Source: Siphonodentalium dalli
Taxonomy: Eukaryota; Mollusca; Scaphopoda; Gadilida; Siphonodentaliidae
Assembly (NCBI GenBank): GCA_032622095.1
Contig: CP136061.1
Coordinates: forward strand, 9,627,287-9,691,286
DNA length: 64,000 nucleotides
Reading direction: 5' to 3'
Below, piece after piece: positions 1-10,867 of the stretch (position 1 is its first letter; each line of letters starts with the position of its first letter). The position numbers and the translations under genes are program-made. The notes beneath the pieces were generated by a model. That model had not been told where the DNA came from and made no database searches. It was given only the letters and a program-made list of their open reading frames with translations.

Positions 1-1
1 G

Positions 2-2446
2 GACATCATGGTTAAATGCATCCATCTGTTATTTCAATATTTCTGGGTACAAGGTGTCATTCCATCAGCCTTCAAAAAGGACAATAAAATCTTCATAAAA
101 AAACCCGGAAAATCAGTGTACGACTCTGAAAAGTGCTACCGTCCAATCAGCTTGAGCTCTATAATTGGTAAAACTTTTGAGAAAATAATTACTTGGAGAC
201 TGATATGGAAAAGCGAGACGAGCGAATGGCTGAACGATGCCCAATATGCATATCGTAAGCACCGCAGTACCACGAGTGCACTAGTTGAAGTAACCGAATC
301 CCTTATCACAGCCAAAAACGAAGGGAAGCATGCTCTCGTCACATATATTGACTTTGAAGGTGCTTTTGACTCCATCATGAGAGAAGGCATTGTATATAAA
401 CTCCTCCAACAGGGCCTTGATGGAAGAATCCTAAAATATATCCACAACTTCCTAACTAACCGAACGAGCAAAAACTTTGTAAACACATACCAAAGCGACT
501 GGATTCCAACTGAAATAGGGGCACCACAGGGATCTGTCATCAGTCCCATTCTGTTCACTCTCTATACTGATAACATTATGTCTGGTCGTTCAGAGCAAAC
601 TATCCGATACTCCGATGATATTACCATAATCACCACTAACCACGACCCGAAACAAGCAGAGAAAGAAATGAATGAATGCCTACAATCAGTCACTTCTTGG
701 TGCAACAGATGGCACCTATGTCTCAATACCAACAAAACCGACTTCATGCACATCCCTCCTGTGAATAACTGCACGGCGAATTTCAAACCCAATGTGTTCA
801 TAAACAATAAACTAATAGAACTGATAAACGACAAAAAACTTCTAGGTGTTACTATTGATAGTGATTTATCATTTAAACCACACATTGAAAAAACTGTTTT
901 AAAAGCTCGTGCTGGTCTATACAAGATTGGGAAATTTGTTAATGAATCTGGCATAAACATGGACAAATCTATTAGACTGTATAAAGCAGCTATAGTTCCC
1001 ATTCTACTTTATGGATACCCATCATGGTGTACCGTTAAAGAGGGTGTGATCCAAGAGCTTCTGAATGTTCAAAGATCTGCCCTACTAAACACAACTGGGG
1101 CTATTCATTCATCCAGTACAGAGGCAATGGAAGTTTTATGTAGCACACCACCACTTCTCCTCAAAATGAAGGAGATGAACTGTTTAGAGTACATCAGGCT
1201 CAAATCAAAAAACAATAAGTCATCTCTAAAGCAGCTCCTAATCAGTGCCATAAATAAATCATATGAAACCCCTATAAAAAGGATGTTCCAAGACAATAAA
1301 TATTTATTGAGCAAGAACTTCACTCAAGTGATAGATGAACCACAATATGAACTTGAGTGCTACAATTTTCACCCCAGTGTCACTATATACGCCTCTCCAG
1401 CTGGTGATATTGGACCCTGCTCATCCAAATCAGTTTCTCGTGACAATGCAGTGAAGGACATCTTAACATATCTTGAGCAAACTCTGGATCAAGATATAAT
1501 AATTTTCACTGATGGTTCTACTTTTCCCAACTCTCTTATTAGTGGAGCATCAGCTGTGATCTATCCATCCGGTATTCTTAGTGAACCCATAACTATCTCG
1601 GAAACCATTCACACTGATGGTCTCAACAATAGCGCTGAAATCAAGGGCATTCTTCTAGCATTAAAACACATGGAAATGACTCTAGAAGGTTCCAAATCAG
1701 CTTCAATTAACACTGCGCACATATTATGTGACTCTCAATCGGCTATCACATCCATTTTCGAATTCAAACCTAGTGACAAATCTTATTCAATTATACGCGA
1801 CTGCTGGCACACAATTCACCAAGTGGAACTCCTCAAGCCCTTAATATCTATCAAGATTAAATGGACTAACAGTCATATTGGTGTTAAAGGCAATGAACTA
1901 GCCGATCAGGCTGCTAAAGAAGCAGCAAAAAACACACACATTTCAAACAAGGACCTTGTACCATCGGACGGAAAATCTGTAAAGGAATTCAAGTTGTTTG
2001 TATCTGAAGTCGTTAAAAACAAATGGCAATTTAAATGGGATCTAAGTGAAACTGCCAGACATTCATACGACCTGTTTCCTTCCGTTCAACATGACTTTAA
2101 GGGTCTCCTGGCTAAGCAGCATCCTAACAGAAAGACTGAAATAATGATCAACAGAATCATTATTGGACATACATTACTTAATGCACACAAACACAAACTA
2201 GGCTTATCAGAATCTCCAAAATGTGCATGTGGTTGTGCTGATACTATTAAACATTTCTTCTTTGACTGCCAGTTATATTCCACACAAAGAGAAGCGCTGT
2301 ATAGTAACATTTCCTCTCCAAATGATACAAAAAACAATTCTACAAACTCATTAATGGACCTTCAGACACTTGTGGGTTACCAAACCAACCCAAACACTCT
2401 TATGGAAGTACTCCGGTTCATCAGTGATACAAACATTTCACTATAA
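2..2446 (+). CDS. Non-LTR retrotransposon pol, C-terminal part: reverse transcriptase + RNase H (5' end outside window)
   Basis: The frame is open to the left window edge, so this is the C-terminal part of a larger ORF2; the ATG at 8 is probably internal. Counting from that ATG (812 codons), the RT fills about residues 1-330, with the motif A Asp in TYIDFEGAFDS (about 113), the APQGSVISP block, and a catalytic box reading YSDD (about 201) instead of the usual YADD. An RNase H domain follows at about 497-635, with the acidic residues of FTDGS, SAEIKG and CDSQSA and the closing GNELADQAA. A late Cys/His cluster (CACGC...H...C) is typical of ORF2 C-termini. RT plus RNase H without integrase points to the I/Jockey side of the LINEs (R1, LOA and Ingi also carry RNase H). 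The protein makes cDNA by target-primed reverse transcription. No internal stop or frameshift is visible, so this part could be young. The gag-like ORF1 at 10.9 kb may belong to a related family; that link is a guess. Confidence 0.9.
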   Translation, partial: DIMVKCIHLLFQYFWVQGVIPSAFKKDNKIFIKKPGKSVYDSEKCYRPISLSSIIGKTFEKIITWRLIWKSETSEWLNDAQYAYRKHRSTTSALVEVTESLITAKNEGKHALVTYIDFEGAFDSIMREGIVYKLLQQGLDGRILKYIHNFLTNRTSKNFVNTYQSDWIPTEIGAPQGSVISPILFTLYTDNIMSGRSEQTIRYSDDITIITTNHDPKQAEKEMNECLQSVTSWCNRWHLCLNTNKTDFMHIPPVNNCTANFKPNVFINNKLIELINDKKLLGVTIDSDLSFKPHIEKTVLKARAGLYKIGKFVNESGINMDKSIRLYKAAIVPILLYGYPSWCTVKEGVIQELLNVQRSALLNTTGAIHSSSTEAMEVLCSTPPLLLKMKEMNCLEYIRLKSKNNKSSLKQLLISAINKSYETPIKRMFQDNKYLLSKNFTQVIDEPQYELECYNFHPSVTIYASPAGDIGPCSSKSVSRDNAVKDILTYLEQTLDQDIIIFTDGSTFPNSLISGASAVIYPSGILSEPITISETIHTDGLNNSAEIKGILLALKHMEMTLEGSKSASINTAHILCDSQSAITSIFEFKPSDKSYSIIRDCWHTIHQVELLKPLISIKIKWTNSHIGVKGNELADQAAKEAAKNTHISNKDLVPSDGKSVKEFKLFVSEVVKNKWQFKWDLSETARHSYDLFPSVQHDFKGLLAKQHPNRKTEIMINRIIIGHTLLNAHKHKLGLSESPKCACGCADTIKHFFFDCQLYSTQREALYSNISSPNDTKNNSTNSLMDLQTLVGYQTNPNTLMEVLRFISDTNISL

Positions 2447-2640
2447 GAAAGCTCAGCTTCATTCACTGTATGGAACTGTTCTTTTTACAGCACCATCTGA
2501 CGTCACACACTCTGGCAACAGTGTACAGCACTAAAGTGAAATAAGCATTGAGGGCTCAATTGCACCAGTGACCTTGGAGCTACCTTACAGAGCGAAGTCT
2601 CCTTTAAAGAACTTCATAGACACACCAACCAACCAACCGA
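2447..2640 (+). other. 3' UTR and short tandem tail of the LINE
   Basis: About 190 bp follow the pol stop without coding potential. They end in a short ACCA-type repeat near 2622-2637, which looks like the simple-repeat tail many non-LTR elements leave at their 3' junction. The exact 3' end cannot be fixed without a second copy. Confidence 0.5.
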
Positions 2641-3275
2641 TTCAACTCCATATTCATAAATCAGCTCAGATTGTCTGCTACTCTGCTTCTGTGTTCAAAG
2701 ATCCAGCAATGTGGATAGATGACAAGTAAATATTGCGATCTAAAGCCCAAATAAATATCTGCTTGCATAAATCATTGAGTTTTTAAATATTTCCACCTTG
2801 GTTTTGTATATATTGTACTGTAGTTGTGTTATCAGATTTGACACAAATGTGACCATTAGTTGATTCTGAGCACAAATGCTGCAGACCAAGAAACACTGCT
2901 CGCAGTTCTAAGTAATTAATATGTTCCAAAGATTCCAACTCAGACCACATTCCAGAACAAGATTTACATGTAACATAAAAAATACAGCCATAGCCAAATA
3001 AGGAAGAATCTCATATCAGAAAACCAGAGACTTTGTCAGGCCGAATGCAATGGCCATTCATGTTCATGATATTGGTTATCCACCATTTGATTTCATAAAT
3101 AGCATTAGGTGATAATTTCAAAACAGAGTCAAAGTTCTGAGCATTATGTTTGAGAGCCTCGACCTTAAGATGGTTGAGATGCCTGTAATGAAAGTGTCAA
3201 TTACACAGTAGCTCAACTTGGAAAGGGAATAATTTCATGAGTTACAGTCAATGGAGTGATTAGGAATGTGGAAAG
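2641..3275. other. Non-coding stretch, nothing recognised
   Basis: AT-rich sequence with short spurious ORFs only. I see no repeat unit, RNA gene or splice-bounded exon. Confidence 0.5.
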
Positions 3276-3289
3276 TTGAAAGGCCTAGT

Positions 3290-3905
3290 TATGCAAAGAG
3301 TAAAATCCAATTTCATGATGATCCGAACAAAGCTACGACCTGTAGCCTGTGTCAAAGGATTTAGTCATGCAAAGAGTAAAATCCAAGATGGCTGCTGGCG
3401 GCCATGTTTTTTGGCCGAACGACCCCAAAATTTCATGATGATCAGACAAACAGTACGACTTGTAGGCCATGCTAATGGATTGAATTTTGAAATTCAAGAT
3501 GGCCGCTGGTGGCCATGTTTTTTTGCCGAATGACCACAAAATTACTCGTTCTCATCTAGATGTCAATGTGAACAGCCATGACAAATATCATAATGATCCG
3601 ACCAAAGGTACGACCTGTAGCCCGTGCCAAAGGATTTAGTCATGCAAAGAGTAAAATTCAAGATGGCTGCCAGCGGCCATGTTTTATGGCAGAATGACCC
3701 TAAAATGACTCGTTCCCATGTACATGTCAATATTAACATAACTGACAAATTTCATGATGATCAGACAAACAGTATGGCCTGTAGCCCGTGCTAATGGATT
3801 GAATTTTGAAATCCAAGATGGCCGCTGGCGGCCATGTTTTTTGCCGAATGACCACAAAATGACTCGTTCCGATCTACATGTCAATATCAACGCCCATGAC
3901 AAACT
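3290..3905 (+). repeat. Satellite block, 155/164-bp monomers (older copy)
   Basis: The landmark GGCGGCCATG recurs near 3397, 3508 (one base changed), 3672 and 3827. The last two steps are 164 and 155 bp, the same periods as the large arrays at 52-60 kb. The 111-bp first step is a 155-bp monomer that lost about 44 bp. Two monomer types alternate: one carries AATGGATTGAATTTT and the other AAAGGATTTAGTCATGC. Sequence between monomers is more diverged than in the 57-60 kb array, so this is an older or isolated block. Short ORFs inside it are by-products of the repeat. Confidence 0.9.
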
Positions 3906-4555
3906 CAAAATGTTAACATGGGCACTCGGGTGACACGGGGTTGAAATATAACCTAATTATTAATCACATCACTGGAGCTGGAAATAAAACATAAAAATAA
4001 AATATCCCGGCCCTTGTTGCTTCAGAAGAAAAATTGTCCTACTATATTATACAGAGAATAAGAGAAGATATATCCCTGGTGTGTTGAGATATGCAGGTCA
4101 GAATCTCTACAGATTGAAAAGTCAGACTCATGACAGGTACCTTGGTGTGCACAAGGATAGTATGTAGCTACACATGTCAGGTGATGGCAGGTGAGTGATG
4201 AATGAGAGGCAGGTGAGTGATGAATGCAAGAAATATTTTAGCCATAAAAAATGGTATTTGATTCTAAGGCACTGCAACATTGAAATAAATGGCCCACATT
4301 GGATGTTTTTTCGATTTTTTATATTATGACAAAAAAAATTAAGAAAAAAAAATTAACATGTTAACAATTTTTTTTAAATTTTGGTATGTTTTTATCAACA
4401 GGTCCATATAAATTGAGCATTGCCTGAGAATCAACCTATTTAATTTTGTTAGCCACATTTGACTCAAATAACTGACCTGGTGAACTGAATGAATGATCTC
4501 CAAAAACCGCCTGCTTCAAACATCACGATCCTGAGACACCACCTCATTCACAGTA
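3906..4555. other. AT-rich non-coding stretch
   Basis: The stretch contains a tract with long A and T runs (about 4310-4380). It also has one copy of the ATGAAATAAATGGCCC-type repeat at about 4278, seen again at about 6430 and 6825 around the TRIM-like exon. No gene recognised. Confidence 0.5.
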
Positions 4556-4559
4556 GATT

Positions 4560-4925
4560 CTGAGACTCTCGTAAATCTGGATTCTCACCATAGTATACAC
4601 TACATATACATAACGGCCCATGACATCCTCACTCACAGCATGTTACACTCCTCCCTGTGGACTGTGCTGGTAAATGTGGATTCTATCATCACCACGGTAA
4701 ACACTACCATGACGAGTCGGAGTGAATGAACACAGATGGATCCCTTCCTTCCTAATCAGCAGCATGAGTAAGTAATAACCATCAGCAGAACATAACAACT
4801 GATGACATGTTACACTCCTCCCTGTGGATTCTACCCTCAATGAGAATATATGTAATAACAACCAACGATGAGTCAGAAACATAACCGACACAGCATGCAG
4901 CAACCCTCAAAATCCTCACTCACAG
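4560..4925 (-). pseudogene. Degenerate partial copies of the 3' end of the TRIM-like exon
   Basis: The adjoining intact exon ends in IYQRGPQGGD then stop. The same end is recognisable upstream on the plus axis: an open frame at 4643-4903 (minus) ends IYQHSPQGGV then stop, and the plus-strand string CTCCTCCCTGTGGA recurs near 4648, 4813 and 4934. A further partial match lies near 4570. Only the last few dozen codons are repeated each time, with stops and frame changes between them. These look like remnants of tandem partial duplications of the final exon, not separate genes. Confidence 0.6.
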
Positions 4926-4929
4926 CATG

Positions 4930-6102
4930 TTAGTCTCCTCCCTGTGGACCGCGCTGGTAAATCAGGATTCTATTATCACTCTTATCCCCAGGATTACAAC
5001 AACCCACGACGAGTCGGTGGAGGTGATTGTTGTATGTCACTGACTTTGGATATCGGATTCCGTCCTTCTCAGTCAGCAGCGTGCGCATCATGTACGGAGG
5101 CTGGATCCTCATCTCTATTATAGCGTGTCCCTTATTACTACACACGAACGCCCGATCCCCGTCGATACACAGCCCTGTAGGTTCACACAGTTCGAGGTGA
5201 TGTGAGATGGAGGTGAGTGCACTGTCAGTCATCACCCCACGAGGGAGCTTACCATCACTACCATCCTTATCCCGCCCCAACACGACGTGCAGGACGCTCT
5301 GTAGGTCCCCCGTGATGATGCTCACATAATGTCCCTTATTGTCACACACCACGACGAGGTCACCAGACTCCGATGCAGCAAGACATGAGCAATCATATGA
5401 GTGAGCAGCAGCAGCTGTGAAAGCAGCTGATGATTCACTGAGTACGACGCCATGATCTGTCATCCTCTTGATGCGGGGGTCACCATTAAACATCACGAGG
5501 AAGTCGTCTGCTGTATTCACCATGCTCCTACAAGTCCCGGGTGTCGGGAACGTTCTCAGGTGACGGAGGCTTGTGATGTCATACACGGTGATCTCGGGTG
5601 TGTCCTCCAGACAGACGTATACAGAGTCTCTCATCACGTGTATGTCCCATGCTTTAGACAGTAACCTCGGTGACTCGACCGCCGTCCTCCACTCTCGCCC
5701 CTCCTTCTTCTGTAGTAACATGCCATGTCTCACCAGGATGATGAGGTTGGAAGCCGCCGCCGGGTCAATGTATCTCACCTGTATGTATCTATCACCATCA
5801 TGATCGAAGCTATCAGTGCGTGTCCAGACTGTACCCTCCTCACCTCCTCCTTCCTGAGTAATCTCAACATTATCTAGTATCTCTCCTTGTTCTCTATTAG
5901 CTCCAGTCAGTGTTCCGTGTATGTCTGTTAGAGAGGGACCATCCAGAGTTCCTCCCTCATCACTGACTCGTGTACATAGCACCTCCTTCATGTTGACCAC
6001 AGCTTTCTGTCTAGATTCAAGTCTCTCTCGCAGATTCTTGAACCTGGACAGCACAGCGAGAACAGAACGCTCCAACGATTGGCCATCATGACGTGATTCA
6101 TG
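4930..6102 (-). CDS. TRIM-like protein, last exon (coiled coil + NHL-like propeller)
   Basis: Long open exon of about 390 codons on the minus strand, ending in a stop just after IYQRGPQGGD. No ATG opens it; a splice acceptor (pyrimidine-rich, ending CCTTACAG) sits just before 6102, so this is a 3' terminal exon and the start lies upstream at higher coordinates. The N-terminal part (RFKNLRERLESRQKAV) looks like a coiled-coil segment, followed by an acidic linker. From about residue 95 onward come propeller-type repeats, including the blades around EPTGLCIDGDRAFVCSNKG and YPKSVTYNNHLHRLVVG. This matches the C-terminal layout of TRIM2/3/TRIM56/TRIM71-like proteins, which are greatly expanded in bivalves. 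RING and B-box would be in earlier exons, which I could not find in the window, so E3 ligase activity is inferred from family resemblance only. No internal stop is visible. Confidence 0.75.
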   Translation of the reverse strand, partial: HESRHDGQSLERSVLAVLSRFKNLRERLESRQKAVVNMKEVLCTRVSDEGGTLDGPSLTDIHGTLTGANREQGEILDNVEITQEGGGEEGTVWTRTDSFDHDGDRYIQVRYIDPAAASNLIILVRHGMLLQKKEGREWRTAVESPRLLSKAWDIHVMRDSVYVCLEDTPEITVYDITSLRHLRTFPTPGTCRSMVNTADDFLVMFNGDPRIKRMTDHGVVLSESSAAFTAAAAHSYDCSCLAASESGDLVVVCDNKGHYVSIITGDLQSVLHVVLGRDKDGSDGKLPRGVMTDSALTSISHHLELCEPTGLCIDGDRAFVCSNKGHAIIEMRIQPPYMMRTLLTEKDGIRYPKSVTYNNHLHRLVVGCCNPGDKSDNRILIYQRGPQGGD

Positions 6103-6848
6103 CTGTAAGGAATGATGAGAAAGTAATTAAATGAGTTATGAGAGTAATGGTAAGTATAATACAGGTAGAGTTTGAGTGTAACATTGGTTTGGTTACAGAA
6201 GAATTATGTTTTCAGTTCTACAGGAGGAATACTTTATTCAATACATTGAGGTACACTCCATATAACGGAATGGTAAATGCATTATAGAACATAACAAGGT
6301 CAGATATGTCAGGCAGCATGAATAATGGAATTTAATGGTTAGAGTTAGTTTGGTTCTCCAACATACCGGTAAGCAAGGTATATATGCAGTCATAAAATAA
6401 CATTTGATATATTCTCAGTCACCGACGCAATGAAATAAATGGCCCGCACTGGACGTTTTGATTTTGATTTGTTATACTCTGCATAAAAAAATAAGGGAAA
6501 ACAAATATATATATAATGTAGATCCTTGCTATTTTACATTCCTTATGACGGAATGGTTAATAAATTATAAACATAATGGTGCATGATATGTTAGACAGCA
6601 TGAATAATGGAGTGTCATGGTTAGAGTGTTTGGTTCACCAACATAACCGGTAAGTAAGTTATTTTCCACAACAACAAAAATAAGGGAAAAAATATTTAAA
6701 ATTTTAGTTTTATTTAAAACATTTTTTTCAAATTAAGGTATATATGTAGATCCTTGCTTTTTTATACATTCCATATGATGGAATTGTGAACAAATCATAG
6801 AACTATTTAATTCTCAGGCATTGAAATAAATGGCCTGCATTGGACATG
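6103..6848. repeat. Intronic tandem-like repeats upstream of the TRIM-like exon
   Basis: Units of roughly 230-290 bp repeat here. Landmarks are the ACGGAATGG block (near 6265, 6549 and, changed, 6778), the ACAGCATGAATAATGGA block (about 6312 and 6596), and the ATGAAATAAATGGCC block (about 6430 and 6825). The last unit continues past 7325 after an inserted MITE. No exon recognised. Confidence 0.6.
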
Positions 6849-7324
6849 TTAAAGGTACTCAACCCGTAAAGAGTGTCCCCATCTCAACAGATTCCAACAA
6901 CAACAATCCGATCAGAGGGTCCTATATTACTATTTCTTTGGCTTTGGGGGTAAAAAATATTTGATTCGAGTCGAGGAACCCATCAAACAAAGCTCAGAGT
7001 TATTAGATATTGATTTTTGAAAATTCTTATGTTCTCGAGATGAGTACTTATAACTGCCGTCAATTTGGTATCATGCTCGAGATTTTACGCCAAAATTCTA
7101 TTCAAACAGACAAGGATGGATAACTCTATAATCAAGTGGTAATAATTGACTACGTACTGGGCCAGGAAGAATTCCCGATAATGAAAAATAATAGATTTCT
7201 AAAATCGATATCTAACAAATCTGAGCTTTGATGGGTGACTTCCTCGACTCGAATCAAATATTTTTGACCCCGAAGCCATTGAAATAGTAATTGAGAAGAG
7301 TTTTATCGGGTTGAGTACCTTTAA
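6849..7324. mobile_element. TTAA-flanked inverted-repeat element (piggyBac-type target site, non-autonomous)
   Basis: A 468-bp element (6853-7320) lies between TTAA at 6849-6852 and TTAA at 7321-7324. Its ends are perfect inverted repeats, AGGTACTCAACCCG. Longer internal arms also pair, for example ATATTTGATTCGAGTCGAGG on the left with its complement near 7237. The flanks join into the interrupted repeat unit seen nearby (CATTGGACATG then CTGTTTG), which supports insertion with TTAA duplication. No transposase is encoded. TTAA target choice is the hallmark of piggyBac, although the terminal bases are not the usual CCC. Confidence 0.8.
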
Positions 7325-7855
7325 ACTGTTTGTTTCAATTTTTAATATTATAACCAAAAAAAGCAAGGGAAAAAAATTGGAACTGTTTTTGGTATTTTTT
7401 ATTACCAACATGTCCAAAAGTATCGAGCATTAATCGACAAATACATGAACTCTTAACATCATCTCTGTGTAGCTTGTGAAGAGTAACTATCATGTATATG
7501 CACAGTGACATAGAACATGAATTAGGTGACTGCATTGAAGAAAATAATTAGCTGACCCTCATTGTCACCCCCTGGGAACCGGTCCTGCTAGAAACAATTA
7601 CACCTGTTTGGATCCAAATCGATTACATCTGACCGCCCGATACGCGACAGAATTAATTTGTCTTGGATGCAGTCGCATTTGTCAAGACAGAAGACTCAAT
7701 AGGTACCACAGGTACGTCTATGCATCCTTATCTGGCACCTTGCATATCCAAGATATCCATTTTACACAATCTTAGCCACATAAGTAGTCATTAGTAAACA
7801 CGGACGAACGAACGACGGATGGTTGATCCGGACGTCGGCATTATGTACATGGTAT
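7325..7855. other. Non-coding stretch
   Basis: It begins with the remainder of the repeat split by the TTAA element. It then runs through unremarkable sequence to a GGACGAACGAACGACGG-type tract near 7801, the kind of tract that borders the tandem repeats elsewhere in the window. No gene recognised. Confidence 0.5.
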
Positions 7856-7859
7856 GGGT

Positions 7860-9060
7860 ACACATAAAAAAACTAGATTACTTCCATCTTGTGGTCATCT
7901 CAAAGATCCATGTGAAGTTTAGAGACGATCGAACAAGTAGGGTGTCGTCTGAAGGGTGTACCAAATGATTTAGTCATGCAAAGGAGTAAAATCCAAGATG
8001 GCCACTGGGACCATGTTTTTCAACAAAATTAGAAAAACTTGATGGCTCCAATCTAGAGGTCACCCCGATGATCCATATGAAGTTTGGTGATGATCAGATG
8101 AAGGAAGTGGTCTGTAGGTTGTGCCCAAGGATATAGTCATGCATAGAGTAAAATCCAACATGGCTGCCAGCAGCCATGTTTTCATTGCTGCCGGCAGCCA
8201 TGCTTTAAGGCCGAATGACCCCAAAATTACTCGTTCACATCTACATGTCCATGACAAATTTCATAATGATCCGACCAAAGGTATGACCTGTAGCCCATGC
8301 CAAAGGATTTATTCATGCATGGAGTAAAATCCAAGATACCGTTATCCGAATGAGCTCCAAAATGACTCAATCCCATCTACCCTGCTTGACAAAACAAGTG
8401 TCCACCTAACCGCGGTGCAGTTAGTGTTGCCACTGCGGCTGAAATGCAACTACACCTTGGCTCCACCGGCTAACTACAGTTGGGCCGCGGTGTACTTGCC
8501 ATTCGGCCATGGTGTAGTTGTCGCGGTGTACGTTCATTAAACTGAAAAAAGACGATACAAACCAGAAATCTAACCACGGTGTACATGCCGTTCAGCTGCG
8601 GTGTAGTTGCCTTTCGGCCGCAGTGTACATGCTGTTGGGCCATGGTGTACTTGCTGTTCGGCCGCGGTACTCAACTGCAGTTACAAACTCTGACACCGCA
8701 GCCGAACGGCAAATACACCGCGGTGCCAATGGACACTTGTTTTGTCCAGCGGGGTACATGTCAATATTAACATCCACAACAAATTCCATGACGATCAGAC
8801 GAACACTCCAGTCTGTAGCACATGCTAATGGATTGAATGTTGAAATCCGAGATGACCACTGGTGGTCATGTTTTTTATGCCGAATGACCCCAATATTACT
8901 CGTTCCAATCTACATGGAAATATCAACAGCCATGACAAATTCAAAATGATCCGACAAAAGGCCCATGCCAAAGGATTTAGTCATGCAAAGAGTAATATCC
9001 AAGATGGCTGCCGGCAGCCATGTTTTTGACCCCAAAATGACTCGTTCCTATCTATTTGTC
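7860..9060 (+). repeat. Diverged satellite-family block
   Basis: Monomers related to the 155/164-bp satellite are present with AAGATGGC...CCATGTTTT landmarks near 8000, 8160-8200, 8330, 8850 and 9000. Spacing is irregular and one monomer has a short internal duplication around 8160-8205. The block is split by a 375-bp TA-flanked MITE. It resembles the 3.3-kb block more than the homogenised 57-60 kb array. Confidence 0.75.
8378..8756. mobile_element. TA-flanked MITE with GCGGTGTA-rich interior, inserted in a satellite monomer
   Basis: The element spans 8380-8754 (375 bp) between TA dinucleotides at 8378-8379 and 8755-8756. The termini are inverted repeats of about 25 bp that differ at two positions, left end beginning CCCTGCTTGACAAAACAAG. 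Removing the element and one TA rebuilds CCCATCTACATGTC, exactly the satellite consensus. The interior is unusually GC-rich and is built from many variants of GCGGTGTAGTTGCC and GTTCGGCCGCGGTGTAC. No protein is encoded. TA duplication suggests mobilisation by a Tc1/mariner-like or related transposase. Confidence 0.85.
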
Positions 9061-9282
9061 AGTGTTAACATCAACAGTTGAAGGTTTCAAAATTATCTCA
9101 CTTTCAACTTACCTTTGTATAAACGTGCTGCATTGACTAAAATCCGTATAAGTGCACATCCGCTTATGATCGAGGTTCGAATATATTATAAACCAATATA
9201 AGATTATGATGAATGTTATTTTCCAAATTGCGAAAAAAAAAGGAAAAATTTGAAAAAATTTAAGTTTTACGAATAACTGATA

Positions 9283-9425
9283 TTAATAATATTTCGATCA
9301 GAATTATCCCCTTCTAGCATAATCAACTTGTCTGTGGTGGAGCGTAGCGAAACCATCCAATCAGATTAAATCAATTTAATCCCCCCCCCCACAGCTTGTG
9401 AGTGGACCACTCCACTATCCTCACT
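9283..9425 (+). repeat. Dispersed repeat, copy 1 (inverted copy at 48.24 kb)
   Basis: About 140 bp running from TCGATCAGAATTATCCCCTT to GTGGACCACTCCACTATCC. A reverse-complement copy lies at about 48240-48376 with few differences apart from the length of a C run. Function unknown; both copies may be parts of a longer dispersed element. Confidence 0.8.
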
Positions 9426-10560
9426 TTCCTTCTGGCGATATACTGCAATACTGGGGCCACTTGCCCCTCAAGTGATATGCCATCATCACCAGTAGACTAT
9501 ATATACATGTGTATATATTGGTTCAATCCTTAAAACCTTGATAGCAACTCGACAGATTTTTGATTGAAAATTTCGGAAAAACTTTATAATGATGGCATTG
9601 GTTCTTCTCCAACACATCCCAGCTTCCTGATAATATTTCACCAAATATTATACTGAGCAATAATACGCTAATACTAGAGCTGGTTGCCAAGTAACAAGAA
9701 TTCATAAAGACCCCGGTGGAGCCATCATAGAGCGATCTACAATGTACCCCAGTGGGTATGTCTTTCCCATGTTGGACCCATCCTGACAACTGTCTTGGCA
9801 TATATACTAATATAATGCATTTTACAATTGACTATAGGGAACATAATGTTATGATCGCTCAAAAGAGAGACACACTGGCATATTTATTTGCACAACCATG
9901 GGTTAAGTAATAGCATATTGGTGACTTGATATGCAAAATCCGATGAACGCGATAATCAATGAAAGTCAAGATGTTCACTCACAAAAGCATTTGCGCCTAC
10001 ATTTGTGCCTTCAAACAAGTGCACATCTACTGGAAAATAAAATCAATTGATATTATATATACTGTCGGATTGATAAGCATTAAAAGAAATGCCAAGTGTT
10101 TGTACATGTCCAACTGACTTGAATAAAAGCTCGTCGATAATAAACCAGTATGACAGACCAGATTTGATAGTAAATAGCGGTTTTCTAAAATAAGTTATTT
10201 ACTATCAGAAAAATAGGGGTTTGTTGCATACAAACTGGAATAAAAGCTAGATGTCATGTAGAGGCAACATTATACAAAATAATAATTAAATTACTCCATT
10301 GTTCATTACGTCACAGTAACAATACAGCTAGTACTCCAACCACTTTTTAATTACATGGCCTACAGGCTCAGAGGACTTTAACCTGTTAATTAATGAATGG
10401 CACAAAGAGGTGTTAAAAGAATCCCTGCCAATTAACCATAAAGGACTCAATTAACTTGATTATCAAATGAGCCTCTGGCATTGGGAGGTGACATAATGAT
10501 TTATATATTGACCAACCACTGCCTTCTTAAAAAGAAATAAATACTTATATTTGCGAACGA
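9426..10560. other. Non-coding stretch
   Basis: Only short ORFs. A weak hairpin around 10160-10215 pairs GATAGTAAATA with its complement. The right end leads into the presumed 5' untranslated part of the ORF1-bearing LINE. Nothing else recognised. Confidence 0.45.
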
Positions 10561-10867
10561 AAAGGACAGTTAGTTGAATCATTCACCATTGGATACTCAG
10601 AGAAGACGGTCGCACAATATTCTCTCTCCAGCCAACAGCAATCTATATCTCACACCTACACCGGTATCGTATCGCATTGTTTTCATTTTCGCACCTCGCA
10701 GTCAGCACCTGGCATTTTTTCACACCTCGCGCGTTCTCCATTGTATTGCAAATTAGACCTCTTTGTTAGACTTCGGAAACTAATTAATCCTTCCCCCAAA
10801 GTTGGACATTTGGCAAAATTGTCACATAAATTGTACCACTACAGTCACTACCAAAATAAAACCAAGC

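Noticed and set aside
8518-8949. 143-codon ORF
   Set aside because: It crosses the TA-flanked MITE and satellite; the apparent coding length comes from repeat structure.
9168-9182. GGTTCGAAT string resembling a tRNA B box
   Set aside because: No A box, anticodon arm or acceptor stem around it.
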